A stretch of 64,000 bases of DNA, taken from UBA4416 sp044238845 (GTDB taxonomy: Bacteria; Bacteroidota; Bacteroidia; B-17B0; Aurantibacillaceae). Below are positions 28,061 to 36,685 of this stretch, in pieces. The DNA is taken from contig JBIICN010000007.1 in assembly GCA_044238845.1 (NCBI GenBank), forward strand, positions 1-64,000, written 5' to 3'. Position 1 is the stretch's first letter. Every line of letters begins with the position of its first letter. Both the position numbers and the translations under genes were made by a program. The notes beneath the pieces are model-generated. The model did no database searches. It was not told where the DNA came from and worked only from the letters and a program-made list of their open reading frames with translations.

Positions 28061-29080
28061 CTACAATCCCTTCACACAGTCTATAAAGAATTTTACTTTG
28101 TTTTTATCTAAATCAGGATACAAGCCATGACCTAAATTGGCAATGTAGCGTTGTTTACCAAAGGCATTTACCATTTTACGAGCAGTAGCTTCAATGCTTT
28201 TTTCATCTGCATATAACATGCAAGGGTCAGCATTACCTTGTAAGGTTTTTTCATGACCAATAATAATACGTGCATCTTGTGGATTAATGGTCCAATCTAA
28301 GCCAATCGTATTGCATTTTAATTTGGCCATATCGGCTAATGCAAAATGCGCATCTTTGGCAAATACAGTTACTGGAACAAGAGGCTCAATCGCATCACAA
28401 ATTTTTGAAATGTATTTTAAGGAGAATTCTAAATATTGTTCATGTCCTAAAACACCCGCCCAACTATCAAAAATTTGAATCATATCTGCACCAGCTGCAA
28501 CTTGAGCTTTCAAATAGGCAATCGTACTTTGTGTAATTTTTTCTAATAATTGATGTGCTAAAGCAGGTTCTTGATAAAAGATTTTTTTTGCCTGACTAAA
28601 TGTTTTACTTCCACTACCCTCCACCATGTATGCCATCAGTGTCCACGGAGCGCCAGCAAAACCAATTAAAGGCACACGATTATTCAAGTCTTTCTTAGCT
28701 AATTTAATTGCTTGGATTACGTAATCTAAATCTCCAGCATCTGCAATCCGCAAATCATCAATGTCTTTTTGTGACTTAATTGTTTTTTCAAAGTTGGGCC
28801 CTTTTGCCTCAATCATTTGATATGGCAAACCCATTGCTTCAGGAATAACCAATATGTCCGAAAAAATTATGGCAGCATCAACGCCTAAAATATCCACAGG
28901 TTGTATGGTTACTTCAGCTGCTAACTCAGGATTTTTTACAAATTCAATGAAGTTTTTAGCACGAGCACGCGTGGCTTTATATTCGGGTAAAATACGGCCT
29001 GCTTGGCGCATTAACCAAATTGGCACACGTTCAACTTGTTCTCCTTTTGCTGCTCTTAAGATGATGTCGTTTTGATACAT
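28061..29080 (-). CDS. hemE: Uroporphyrinogen decarboxylase HemE
   Basis: A 339-residue enzyme that decarboxylates uroporphyrinogen III to coproporphyrinogen III in haem synthesis. The two signatures are present: PIWLMRQAGRILPEY near the N-terminus and GFAGAPWTLMAYMVEG in the middle, and the C-terminus has ANLGHGLYPDLD. I start at the ATG at 29080 (MYQNDIILRA), two bases after the bestrophin stop, rather than 15 codons upstream inside that gene. Co-transcribed with the bestrophin gene by spacing. Confidence 0.95.
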   Translation of the reverse strand: MYQNDIILRAAKGEQVERVPIWLMRQAGRILPEYKATRARAKNFIEFVKNPELAAEVTIQPVDILGVDAAIIFSDILVIPEAMGLPYQMIEAKGPNFEKTIKSQKDIDDLRIADAGDLDYVIQAIKLAKKDLNNRVPLIGFAGAPWTLMAYMVEGSGSKTFSQAKKIFYQEPALAHQLLEKITQSTIAYLKAQVAAGADMIQIFDSWAGVLGHEQYLEFSLKYISKICDAIEPLVPVTVFAKDAHFALADMAKLKCNTIGLDWTINPQDARIIIGHEKTLQGNADPCMLYADEKSIEATARKMVNAFGKQRYIANLGHGLYPDLDKNKVKFFIDCVKGL

Positions 29081-29082
29081 AA

Positions 29083-29946
29083 TTAATTTAAAATTTCGTT
29101 TAAGTTTGCTTTTATCTTTCCACAAATGTCATCTAGTGGTAAGTCGTTGTCATCTTCTCCAAATGGGTCTTCAATTTCTTCGGCAATTAATTCGATACTT
29201 GCAAATACATATAATACAATAATGGAAATGGGAACAGTCGTGTAACCAAATTCGCTACCAAAAAATATAGGTAAAGACATGATATATAAAAATATCATCT
29301 TCTTTAAAAAAATATTATAGGAGTAAGGGATTGGTGTGTTTTTAATACGTTCGCAAGCACCCACATTATCAGTAAACGATTTTAACTCTTCGTTTAAAAC
29401 AATTAATTGATCTCCAGTTATATCTTTATTTATGTACAAGCTATTAATTTTTGTGTATAATGATTTAGCAATTAAATTAGGCTTATGATTGGCATCAGCA
29501 AATTGAGATAAATTAATATTGTCTGTTTGAGTAAACTCTTCTTGAATATATTTTCCTCTTAAATGATTTTTGAAGGCAAATACATAATTTGTGATTAAAT
29601 GTTTTATCTCTTGTTTATCTTTTTCGTGAACTAAAATCACAGATAATTTTAAAGCTAAATTTCTTGAATTATTGACTATACTCCCCCAAATTTTTCTTCC
29701 TTCCCACCAGCGATCGTATGCAGAATTAGTTCTAAACACTAACAACATTGATAATACAAAACCTAAAATGGAATGCATAACTGTTGGGTTTTTTGTTTCT
29801 AAATGAAAAAAATGGGCTTCAGAATAAACTATAACTGCTGAGTAACCGCCAATACTTACAAGCGACCAAAATAGCCTTCTAAATGTGTCACTTTTGTGAA
29901 ACTGAATAATAAGGGTGAACCAGTCTTTTGGATTGTATGTTACCAT
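29083..29946 (-). CDS. Bestrophin-like anion channel protein
   Basis: A 287-residue membrane protein of the bestrophin (YneE, UPF0187) family. The conserved FRTNSAYDRWWEGRKIWG segment follows the second helix, and the late IAEEIEDPFGEDDNDLPLD region is typical of the family's C-terminal part. Bacterial members form pentameric ion channels in the inner membrane. It lies 2 bp upstream of hemE; there is no evident functional link. Confidence 0.9.
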   Translation of the reverse strand: MVTYNPKDWFTLIIQFHKSDTFRRLFWSLVSIGGYSAVIVYSEAHFFHLETKNPTVMHSILGFVLSMLLVFRTNSAYDRWWEGRKIWGSIVNNSRNLALKLSVILVHEKDKQEIKHLITNYVFAFKNHLRGKYIQEEFTQTDNINLSQFADANHKPNLIAKSLYTKINSLYINKDITGDQLIVLNEELKSFTDNVGACERIKNTPIPYSYNIFLKKMIFLYIMSLPIFFGSEFGYTTVPISIIVLYVFASIELIAEEIEDPFGEDDNDLPLDDICGKIKANLNEILN

Positions 29947-29979
29947 AATTGCAGCACAAAGTTAATAGGTTTCTGGAAT

Positions 29980-30408
29980 TTAACACTTTAAAATATGACC
30001 AAATCTGGCAATAAATTGCTTGTTTTTTAAATAGTTGAAGGTTTGTGCCTTTAAAGACTCTTCAAACGCATTAATTAACGTGTCGTTTGAAATAGGTTGC
30101 CCGCATATTTTTCCTTTTTTAAAAACAACTGCAGTCAATTCTCCAGTGGCATTTATTTCTATATAAATATCTGCATAAAAACTCCCGCAATTTTTACAAT
30201 TTAATTTTTTGATCTTTTGTTTTTGTTTCAATTCAGTGTATTCAATATAATTCCAATTATTTTCAAATGCTGTCCATTCAGATTTTTCTTCGTTCGAAAA
30301 AGAAGAATAAGTCTGATACAAATGCAACGTATCAGTTTGCCCTAAAGCTCTTTGTATATTAAGAACTAGGAAGAAAGAAAATAATAAAAAAATCCAGAAA
30401 TATTTCAT
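29980..30408 (-). CDS. Hypothetical secreted protein, 142 aa
   Basis: I do not recognise a family with confidence. It starts at the ATG at 30408 with a signal peptide (hydrophobic residues 4-18, ending RALGQ). The mature part has CKNCG, then a beta-rich stretch YADIYIEINATGELTAVVF followed by a helix and a FIARFGHI strand, which resembles the C-terminal fold of TonB-type proteins; that comparison is weak. It should act in the periplasm or at the outer membrane. It lies 33 bp upstream of the bestrophin gene. Confidence 0.7.
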   Translation of the reverse strand: MKYFWIFLLFSFFLVLNIQRALGQTDTLHLYQTYSSFSNEEKSEWTAFENNWNYIEYTELKQKQKIKKLNCKNCGSFYADIYIEINATGELTAVVFKKGKICGQPISNDTLINAFEESLKAQTFNYLKNKQFIARFGHILKC

Positions 30409-30556
30409 AATTGAACAAAGGTTAAACAAAATTAAATATAAAAATTACCGTTCATATATTTTTCGACTAAATATAGTGCGTTTAACATTTATATAGTTTA
30501 GCTTAGATATTCAATATTTTATAATCAAAATATCACGAACTAAAACCATTGTATCC

Positions 30557-32575
30557 ATGAAAAAATTATTTACTTTTTCTTTAGCATTTTTTTCGGTGCT
30601 TAATTCATTTTCGCAATCGCAACATTATTGTTCCGACCACAAATCACAACGTTTTAATAAGCAAATGACGATGAATGCCACTGTTGCAAAAACATCTCAA
30701 ACAACTGCTGTGCCTAAAGAAAATATGTATGATTTAAAATTTTACCACCTAAATATAAATGTAGAAAGAAATAGCTTGTCTGTAAGCGGCAATGTAAAAA
30801 GCTTAGCAAAAGTAGTAACGGCAAGTTTAGATTCGTTTGCTTTTGTATTGCATCAAAATCATACAATTGATTCAGTTTATGTGCAAGGAGCCAAAAGAAA
30901 TTTTGTTCGTCGTGATAGTTTAGTATTAGCCACGGCTGGAACTCCAATTCCACAAAATCAGGTGTTTGAAGCTATAGTTTATTATAGAGGAACATGTCCA
31001 AGTGGTGCATCTGCTGCTATTGGGAATGGTTATAATGCCGGAACTTCAGGTGCATGGGGAAATCAAGTAACATGGAGTTTGAGCGAAAGCTTTGTAGCAT
31101 ACGAGTGGTTCCCTTGCAAGCAAGACCTAAGAGACAAAATAGATTCATCATGGGTATATGCTACTACAAGTAGTTCAAATAAAACGGGTTCAAATGGTAT
31201 TTTAACCAATACGGTAAATGTAGGTGGCGGAAAAACTCGTTACGAGTGGAAATCAAAGAACCCAATTGTGTATTATTTAATTTCAGTTGCAACTGCTGAA
31301 TATGTTGAATATAAACAATATGCTAAGCCGCAATATTTAGTTAATGATTCCATTTTAATTCAAAACTATATTTATAATAATGCTTGGGGAGCAACCAATC
31401 AAAATTGGACAAATCAAATTACAGCATTAAATAAATTACCTACCAATATGAATTTATTTTGTGATTTGTTTGGAATGTATCCTTTTGTAAATGAAAAATA
31501 TGGAAATTGCATGGCGCCTTTTAGTGGTGGCATGGAACATCAAACGATGACAAGTCAAGGTTTTTTTGAATTTGAATTGAATGCACACGAATTAGGCCAC
31601 CAGTGGTGGGGTAATAACGTGACATGTGCAGCATGGAAAGATATTTTTATCAATGAGGGATTTGCATCCTACACGGAGTATTTGTCTATTCAATATTTAC
31701 AATCTATTTCAGGAACCACGCCAGCAGCAAAAATGACAGACGTACATAATAGTGTTATGTCGCAAACTGGAGGTAGTTGTTATTTTACTAATGCTGATAC
31801 AATGAATACTCCAAGGATTTTTAGTTCTAGATTAACTTACGACAAAGGAAGTGCAGTTGTTCATTCATTGAGATATGTAGTAAATAATGACTCCATATTT
31901 TTTCCTGCTTTAAGATCCTTTCAAAATACATATGGCGGAAGTACAGCCAGTGTGATTGATTTTAAAAATTTTATGGAAACATATACAAGTATAAATTTAA
32001 CTCAGTTTTTTAATCAATGGTACTACGGAGAAGGATATCCTACTTTTTCTGTTTCATGGAATCAATCAAATAATGTATTTTATTTAAAATCTTCACAAAC
32101 TCAATCTTTCCCTAGCTCAGTTCCTTTGTTTATGACAGATGTGGATTATAGAATTAGTAGAACAGCTAAGCCAGATACAATTGTGAGATTATATCACGGA
32201 CAAACTGTGGAAAATTATACTATTGCCTTAACCGGAACGGTAACTAGTATTGGCGTTGATCCTAACAATTGGATTTTAAATAAAGTGGGAACAAATACGA
32301 AAGACATTACCTTGAGTGCTTCAGAATTAGAGGCGAATGAAGTTATGGTTTTTGTAGGACCTAATCCAACATCTGATGCTTTAAATATTTATATGAATAA
32401 TAATGACAAAGCATCTGTTGAGATTTTTGATATTACTGGAAAATTAATGTTAACTAAAGCTTTTGATACGCATACAGAATTTGATATTTCGAAATATGCC
32501 AACGGTATTTATACGGTATCGATTAAAAATAAATCTGGAGATGTGATTAAAACAACCAAGGTAGTTAAGAATTAA
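30557..32575 (+). CDS. Secreted M1 family metallopeptidase, T9SS type A
   Basis: A 672-residue aminopeptidase N-like enzyme. Signal peptide residues 1-19; the M1 exopeptidase site GGMEHQTMTS precedes the zinc motif HELGHQWWGN (His344-Glu-x-x-His348) with the third ligand Glu in NEGFASYTEY, 18 residues on, all as usual. The C-terminus (from about residue 597, VFVGPNPTSDALNIY) is a T9SS type A sorting domain ending KTTKVVKN. It probably trims peptides outside the cell or on the surface. It is a single gene closed by the terminator at 32597. Confidence 0.92.
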   Translation: MKKLFTFSLAFFSVLNSFSQSQHYCSDHKSQRFNKQMTMNATVAKTSQTTAVPKENMYDLKFYHLNINVERNSLSVSGNVKSLAKVVTASLDSFAFVLHQNHTIDSVYVQGAKRNFVRRDSLVLATAGTPIPQNQVFEAIVYYRGTCPSGASAAIGNGYNAGTSGAWGNQVTWSLSESFVAYEWFPCKQDLRDKIDSSWVYATTSSSNKTGSNGILTNTVNVGGGKTRYEWKSKNPIVYYLISVATAEYVEYKQYAKPQYLVNDSILIQNYIYNNAWGATNQNWTNQITALNKLPTNMNLFCDLFGMYPFVNEKYGNCMAPFSGGMEHQTMTSQGFFEFELNAHELGHQWWGNNVTCAAWKDIFINEGFASYTEYLSIQYLQSISGTTPAAKMTDVHNSVMSQTGGSCYFTNADTMNTPRIFSSRLTYDKGSAVVHSLRYVVNNDSIFFPALRSFQNTYGGSTASVIDFKNFMETYTSINLTQFFNQWYYGEGYPTFSVSWNQSNNVFYLKSSQTQSFPSSVPLFMTDVDYRISRTAKPDTIVRLYHGQTVENYTIALTGTVTSIGVDPNNWILNKVGTNTKDITLSASELEANEVMVFVGPNPTSDALNIYMNNNDKASVEIFDITGKLMLTKAFDTHTEFDISKYANGIYTVSIKNKSGDVIKTTKVVKN

Positions 32576-32596
32576 TTTTTCAAAGTAATTTAGTAT

Positions 32597-32626
32597 TAAA
32601 AGTCCCGACACATGTTGGGACTTTTT
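32597..32626 (+). terminator. Rho-independent terminator after the M1 peptidase gene
   Basis: AAAAGTCCCGACA-CA-TGTTGGGACTTTTTT forms a strong stem with one G-T wobble and a T tract, 21 bases after the stop. As drawn it would also work in reverse for ispE, whose stop lies about 70 bases away. Confidence 0.85.
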
Positions 32627-32632
32627 TATTTT

Positions 32633-32682
32633 CCCCTCACCCTCAATCCCTCTCCCACCGGGAGAAGGGTTGGGGATGAGGG
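32633..32682. repeat. GC-rich palindromic repeat (CCCTCACCC...GGGATGAGGG)
   Basis: CCCCTCACCCTCAATCCCTC and GGGTTGGGGATGAGGG are near inverted repeats around CCCACCGGGAGAA. This is a well-known type of dispersed palindrome; read in one frame it encodes PLTLNPSPTGRRVGDEG, a peptide often mis-annotated as protein. Only one copy is in the window. It lies between convergent genes. Confidence 0.6.
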
Positions 32683-32693
32683 TTTAGTGCTAA

Positions 32694-33530
32694 CTACTTC
32701 ATCTTCCCAATCCAATGCGGGAATTGAGTTAAGTGTTTTATATCAGGCTCTTTTTCAAATAAGCCAAATACTGCACTGCCACTGCCACTCATACAGGCAT
32801 ACACAGCGCCTAATTCGTATAAATCCTGTTTTGTTTTTTCAACAATTGGGTACAAACTAAAAATAGATTTTTCGAAATCATTTACTAAATCTGTTTTCCA
32901 AGTAGCAATAGGTTGCTGAATCACATCTAATAAAGATTTACTAGGCTGTTGAGGCTTTACTAAACTGTAAGCTTCTTTGGTATTGCTATGAACATTTGGA
33001 TAGATGATAGCAATATATAAATCACTTAAATTTAATTTAATATCCGTAAACACATCTCCTTTTTGAGTGGCATACACGGGAGTGTTTTTAATAAAGAAAG
33101 CACAATCACTACCTAATTGACGAGCAATATCAATGCGTTCAATTTCAGTAAAATTTAATTGAAATTGTTCGTTTAATAAATTAATAAAAAATGCTGCATC
33201 TGCACTTCCGCCTCCTAAACCCGCACCCATTGGTAATGTTTTGTGTAAGTACACATCAACATGAGGTAACGCTTTTGTTTGCTTGATTATTTGATAAGCT
33301 TTATATAATAAGTTATCTTCTATATTTCCAGCAATCGCTAAACCACTTAAATGTAAATTAAATTCTTGTTGCAATTTATTGTCAGTTCGAGCGGAGTCGA
33401 GAACAATTACTTCCAAAGCATCATTCCAACCAATGGGATAAAATACAGTTTCAATGTTATGAAAACCATCTTCACGTTTTTGGGTAATATTTAATCCAAG
33501 GTTTATTTTAGCGTTTGGGAAACAAATCAT
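32694..33530 (-). CDS. ispE: 4-diphosphocytidyl-2-C-methyl-D-erythritol kinase IspE
   Basis: A 278-residue GHMP kinase of the methylerythritol phosphate pathway to isoprenoids. The start MICFPNAKINLGLNITQKREDGFHNIET holds the catalytic Lys/Asp region; the ATP loop is PMGAGLGGGSADAAF; ACMSGSGSAVFGLF is the third GHMP motif. Around residues 43-50 a copy of a dispersed DNA repeat is read in frame as VLDSARTDN, lengthening a surface loop. The gene is on its own on the minus strand. Confidence 0.94.
   Translation of the reverse strand: MICFPNAKINLGLNITQKREDGFHNIETVFYPIGWNDALEVIVLDSARTDNKLQQEFNLHLSGLAIAGNIEDNLLYKAYQIIKQTKALPHVDVYLHKTLPMGAGLGGGSADAAFFINLLNEQFQLNFTEIERIDIARQLGSDCAFFIKNTPVYATQKGDVFTDIKLNLSDLYIAIIYPNVHSNTKEAYSLVKPQQPSKSLLDVIQQPIATWKTDLVNDFEKSIFSLYPIVEKTKQDLYELGAVYACMSGSGSAVFGLFEKEPDIKHLTQFPHWIGKMK
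33381..33404. repeat. Dispersed repeat inside ispE, identical to 63851 copy
   Basis: The 24 bases beginning GTCAGTTCGAGCGGAGTCGA and ending GAAC are identical to 63851-63874. Here they are inside the ispE reading frame and encode VLDSARTD on the minus strand; at 63851 they are intergenic. Confidence 0.8.
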
Positions 33531-33579
33531 GTTGTAAAACTATACATTTTAATGAAATCTTTTTCTTGAAATTTTTTTT

Positions 33580-33743
33580 AACCACATAGATACATAGGTT
33601 TTAGGTTAATTAAAATTGCAGGAGTGTCATAGTCACACAGTTAATTGAAGCGTCGCTTCAATCCGATAGCTATCGGATCTATGCTTTCTTTATTCAACTT
33701 TCCTAAACATTCCTATTATCTCTTTCTATGTCTCTATGTGGTT
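33580..33743. repeat. MITE-like element with AACCACATAG terminal inverted repeats (copy 2)
   Basis: This 164-bp stretch between ispE and accA has the same ends as 27911-28053 (AACCACATAG and CTATGTGGTT) and the same GAAGCGTCGCTTCAA core at 33647-33661. Directly after the core it holds the palindrome CCGATAGCTATCGG (33663-33676), which also occurs at 40234-40247, so repeat families appear nested. The 329-bp gap 33531-33859 otherwise holds only the accA promoter region. Confidence 0.7.
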
Positions 33744-33826
33744 AAATTTGGGACTTATTCCCATAATCAACATTATTTAGTACTGAAAACCAGTAACTTA
33801 CAAGTGGCGTTTTTTCAAATTTTTAG

Positions 33827-33834
33827 TATCTTTG
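33827..33834 (+). promoter_or_regulatory. -7 promoter element TATCTTTG for accA-efp
   Basis: TATCTTTG matches TAnnTTTG, 26 bases before the accA ATG. A TTG -33 box at 19-20 bases upstream is not clear. It is the best candidate promoter for accA and efp. Confidence 0.55.
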
Positions 33835-33859
33835 CCGCCTAACTAATTACCACTATACT

Positions 33860-34822
33860 ATGATTTATCTTGATTTTGAAAAGCCAATTCAGGAGTTAGA
33901 AGAAGAATTAGAAAAATTGAAAAGCGTTGCTGAAAAAAGCAAGGTGGATATGAGCAAAGGCATTCAAGAGCTGGAAGCAAAAATACATTCTAAACGCGAA
34001 GAAATTTTTTCTAACCTAACTGCATGGCAACGCGTTCAAGTGAGCCGTCACCCCGAAAGACCTTATACTTTAGCATATATCGACCACGTTTCTAATAGTT
34101 CATTTATTGAATTGCATGGAGATAGAACAGTTGGAGATGATAAAGCCATGGTTGGAGGTTTTGGTGATGTTGATGGACAAACAGTGATGTTTATTGGACA
34201 GCAAAAAGGTATTAATACCAAGATGCGTCAAATACGTCGTTTTGGTATGGCAAATCCTGAAGGCTACCGTAAAGCATTACGTTTAATGAAAATGGCTGAG
34301 AAATTTAATAAACCAATTGTAACGTTTATTGATACTCCCGGTGCTTACCCAGGATTAGAAGCAGAAGAGCGCGGACAAGGTGAAGCCATTGCTCGTAATT
34401 TATTAGAGATGGCACAATTAAAAGTTCCAGTAATTTGTATCATCATTGGCGAAGGCGCAAGTGGCGGAGCGTTAGGAATTGGTATTGGCGATAAAGTATT
34501 AATGTTAGAAAACACTTGGTACTCTGTTATTTCTCCAGAATCTTGCTCATCAATTTTATGGCGTAGCTGGAGTTTTAAAGAAACTGCTGCCGAAGCTTTA
34601 AAATTAACAGCAGATGATATGAGTGCTAACGGATTAATTGATGGTATTATTAAAGAACCATTAGGTGGCGCTCATAACGACCAACAAGCAATGTTTGCGA
34701 CTGTGAAAGCAGAAATTTTAAAACACTTGGCAACATTAAAAAAACAAACACCAGAAGAACGCATCAATGCACGTATTGAAAAATTCAGCAACATGGGTGT
34801 GGTTCATGAATTAGAAAATTAA
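33860..34822 (+). CDS. accA: Acetyl-CoA carboxylase carboxyltransferase subunit alpha
   Basis: A 320-residue subunit that, with AccD, moves the carboxyl group from biotin to acetyl-CoA in fatty acid synthesis. The N-terminal helical region (LDFEKPIQELEEELEKL), the ELHGDRTVGDDKAMVGG motif, PGAYPGLEAEERGQGEAIA and GEGASGGALGIG are all family landmarks. Length is standard. efp follows after 32 bp without a terminator, so the two are probably one transcript. Confidence 0.97.
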   Translation: MIYLDFEKPIQELEEELEKLKSVAEKSKVDMSKGIQELEAKIHSKREEIFSNLTAWQRVQVSRHPERPYTLAYIDHVSNSSFIELHGDRTVGDDKAMVGGFGDVDGQTVMFIGQQKGINTKMRQIRRFGMANPEGYRKALRLMKMAEKFNKPIVTFIDTPGAYPGLEAEERGQGEAIARNLLEMAQLKVPVICIIIGEGASGGALGIGIGDKVLMLENTWYSVISPESCSSILWRSWSFKETAAEALKLTADDMSANGLIDGIIKEPLGGAHNDQQAMFATVKAEILKHLATLKKQTPEERINARIEKFSNMGVVHELEN

Positions 34823-34854
34823 AAAATTATATAACACAATAAAATTTAGAACAA

Positions 34855-35418
34855 ATGGCAGATACAGGCGATATTAACGTAGGATCGATTATTAGATTTA
34901 ATAATGAATTAGTAGTAATTACAGAATGGCAACACCGCACACCAGGTAATTTACGTGCGTTTTACCAAGCTAAAATGCGTAACTTATTAAACGGTAAACA
35001 AACCGAAAACCGCTTTAGAAGTGGTGAAGGTGTTGATGTGGTGCGTGTTGACTTTAAACAAATGCAATACATTTACCAAGAAGGTGAATTTGCCGTTTGT
35101 ATGGATAAAGAAACATTTGAGCAAGTGTATGTACCAGTAAAATTATTTGGAGATAGTTTCCAATTCTTAAAAGAAGAAATGGAAGTGAAAATTTCTTTTG
35201 AAGGCGACACCGTAATTTTAGCAGAAGCACCAACATTTGTAGTTTGCGAAATTACCTATGCAGAACCAGGAATTAAAGGGGATACAGCAACTAACACTTT
35301 GAAGCCAGCAACTTTAGATTCAGGAGCAACAGTAAGCGTTCCTTTATTTTGCAACGAAGGTGATTTAGTAAAAGTGGATACACGCACAGCTACTTATGTA
35401 GAGAGAGTTAAGAAATAA
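34855..35418 (+). CDS. efp: Elongation factor P (variant loop PGNLR)
   Basis: A 187-residue, three-domain EF-P that relieves ribosome stalling at polyproline. Domain order, length and the C-terminal GDLVKVDTRTATYVERVKK are normal. The domain I loop that carries the modified Lys34 in E. coli (KPGKGQAF) reads RTPGNLRAF here, so Asn32 aligns with the modified residue and an Arg lies two residues on. The known Lys (EpmA) and Arg (EarP) modifications are therefore not obviously possible. It lies downstream of accA and ends at the terminator at 35462. Confidence 0.93.
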   Translation: MADTGDINVGSIIRFNNELVVITEWQHRTPGNLRAFYQAKMRNLLNGKQTENRFRSGEGVDVVRVDFKQMQYIYQEGEFAVCMDKETFEQVYVPVKLFGDSFQFLKEEMEVKISFEGDTVILAEAPTFVVCEITYAEPGIKGDTATNTLKPATLDSGATVSVPLFCNEGDLVKVDTRTATYVERVKK

Positions 35419-35450
35419 GATTTAAATATTGTACTCCATCAATGATAGTA

Positions 35451-35807
35451 TTACTGACCTGACGCCCCAAGAAATTGGGGCGTTTCTTTTTTGTCATTGT
35501 TAGTACAATCAAGAACTTTTATAAATTCATTAATTGTTCGGTTATCTGTTGCTTCATCATTTGTTTCTTCTAGCGAAATAAATTCATTCCATGAATGATC
35601 TAATTGAGGGTCATATTCAAATTCGGGATGTTTGAGAAAAGGAATGTTAAAATCAGAAGAGTGAAAAAACTCAGAATCAATTAATAATTTCTCCAACTTA
35701 TCTTCAACAACGTTAATAATTAATCGGTCAGGATTACTGAATATTACAAAACCATATGTTTTATAATTACCGTAATCACGATATAAATAGTTGAATTTTA
35801 TGTTCAT
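35451..35807 (-). CDS. Hypothetical protein, 118 aa
   Basis: I do not recognise a named family. It opens MNIKFNYLYRDYGNYKTYGF, with FSNPDRLIINVVEDKLEKLL and an acidic second half (FEYDPQLDHSWNEFISLEETND), and has no signal peptide or membrane helix; similar short cytosolic proteins of unknown role are frequent in Bacteroidota in my recollection. Its last codons (PQFLGASGQ) are encoded by the efp terminator hairpin, so the 3' end overlaps that structure. Convergent with efp, divergent from the HNH gene. Confidence 0.72.
   Translation of the reverse strand: MNIKFNYLYRDYGNYKTYGFVIFSNPDRLIINVVEDKLEKLLIDSEFFHSSDFNIPFLKHPEFEYDPQLDHSWNEFISLEETNDEATDNRTINEFIKVLDCTNNDKKETPQFLGASGQ
35462..35490. terminator. 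Terminator of accA-efp, GAAA tetraloop
   Basis: ACGCCCCAA-GAAA-TTGGGGCGT is a perfect 9-bp stem with a GNRA loop, followed by TTCTTTTTT, 44 bases after the efp stop. It lies within the final codons of the 118-aa gene on the other strand. Confidence 0.88.
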
Positions 35808-35911
35808 TCTTCAAAAGTAAAAGAAATTAAAGAGAATGTATTTGCTTTTAAAGCACCTAATTTCGAATTGAAGAAAAGAATATTTTAAATAAAAATCATA
35901 TCTTTCCACTA

Positions 35912-36685
35912 ATGAAAGAAGGACAAAAACTTTGGACAAGAGACGAATTGATTTTAGCAATGAATTTGTATTGTAAGCTACCATTTGGTAGATTGCATAG
36001 CGGGACGTCTGAAATAATTAAACTATCGGAGCTTATTGGACGCACAGCAAATTCGGTAGCATATAAGCTGGTTAATTTAGCTTCTTTAGATCCTAGTTTG
36101 CAAGCTCGTGGCATTAAAGGAGCTGCAAACGCTAGTAAACTAGATAAAGAGATATGGAATGAATTTTATCTTCATTGGGATATATTGCCTTACGAAAGTG
36201 AAAAATTGCTTGCTAAATTTGAACAAACTACAATTGAGCTTCTTAATGATATAACTGAAGACGAGCTCCCAAAAGAAGGAAAAACTAGGGATGCAATTGT
36301 AAAGGTTAGAGTAAATCAAAGTTTTTTTAGAAAATCAGTTTTAGCTGCATACAATTGTACATGTTGTATAACAGGACTGCAAAATCCAGAATTTTTAATC
36401 GCAGGTCATATTAGACCTTGGGGTATTGATGAAGCAAATAGGTTAAACCCAAGAAATGGATTGGCTATAAATTCTCTTCATGATAGAGCATTTGAATCAG
36501 GTTTACTTACTATAACACCTGATTATAAAATTAAGATTTCACCTATCCTTAAAAAACAAAGTAAAATTCAATCAGTAAATGATTATTTTTTGAAGTATGA
36601 GAATAGTGAAATTATACTTCCAACTAAATTTTTACCAGACGTAGAATTTTTGAAATATCATAATCAAGAAAGATTCAAGGGATAA
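35912..36685 (+). CDS. HNH endonuclease domain protein
   Basis: A 257-residue protein. The first 85 residues (LWTRDELILAMNLYCKLPFGRLHSG, then IGRTANSVAYKLVNLASLDP) look like a helical DNA-binding domain seen in related putative restriction enzymes. The C-terminal HNH_2-type domain has a CTCC zinc knuckle (Cys149-Cys152), AGHIRPW (His166), LNPRNGLAINSLHDRAF (Asn182, His190). It probably cuts DNA as a stand-alone or type IV-like defence nuclease; no methylase is adjacent. A -7-like TATCTTTC lies at 35900-35907. The stop overlaps the convergent 61-aa gene by 11 bases. Confidence 0.85.
   Translation: MKEGQKLWTRDELILAMNLYCKLPFGRLHSGTSEIIKLSELIGRTANSVAYKLVNLASLDPSLQARGIKGAANASKLDKEIWNEFYLHWDILPYESEKLLAKFEQTTIELLNDITEDELPKEGKTRDAIVKVRVNQSFFRKSVLAAYNCTCCITGLQNPEFLIAGHIRPWGIDEANRLNPRNGLAINSLHDRAFESGLLTITPDYKIKISPILKKQSKIQSVNDYFLKYENSEIILPTKFLPDVEFLKYHNQERFKG

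Noticed and set aside
32612..32860. Small plus-strand frame encoding PLTLNPSPTGRRVGDEG
   Set aside because: It starts in a terminator, crosses a GC-rich palindromic repeat and overlaps ispE in antisense; this peptide is a known artefact of such repeats.
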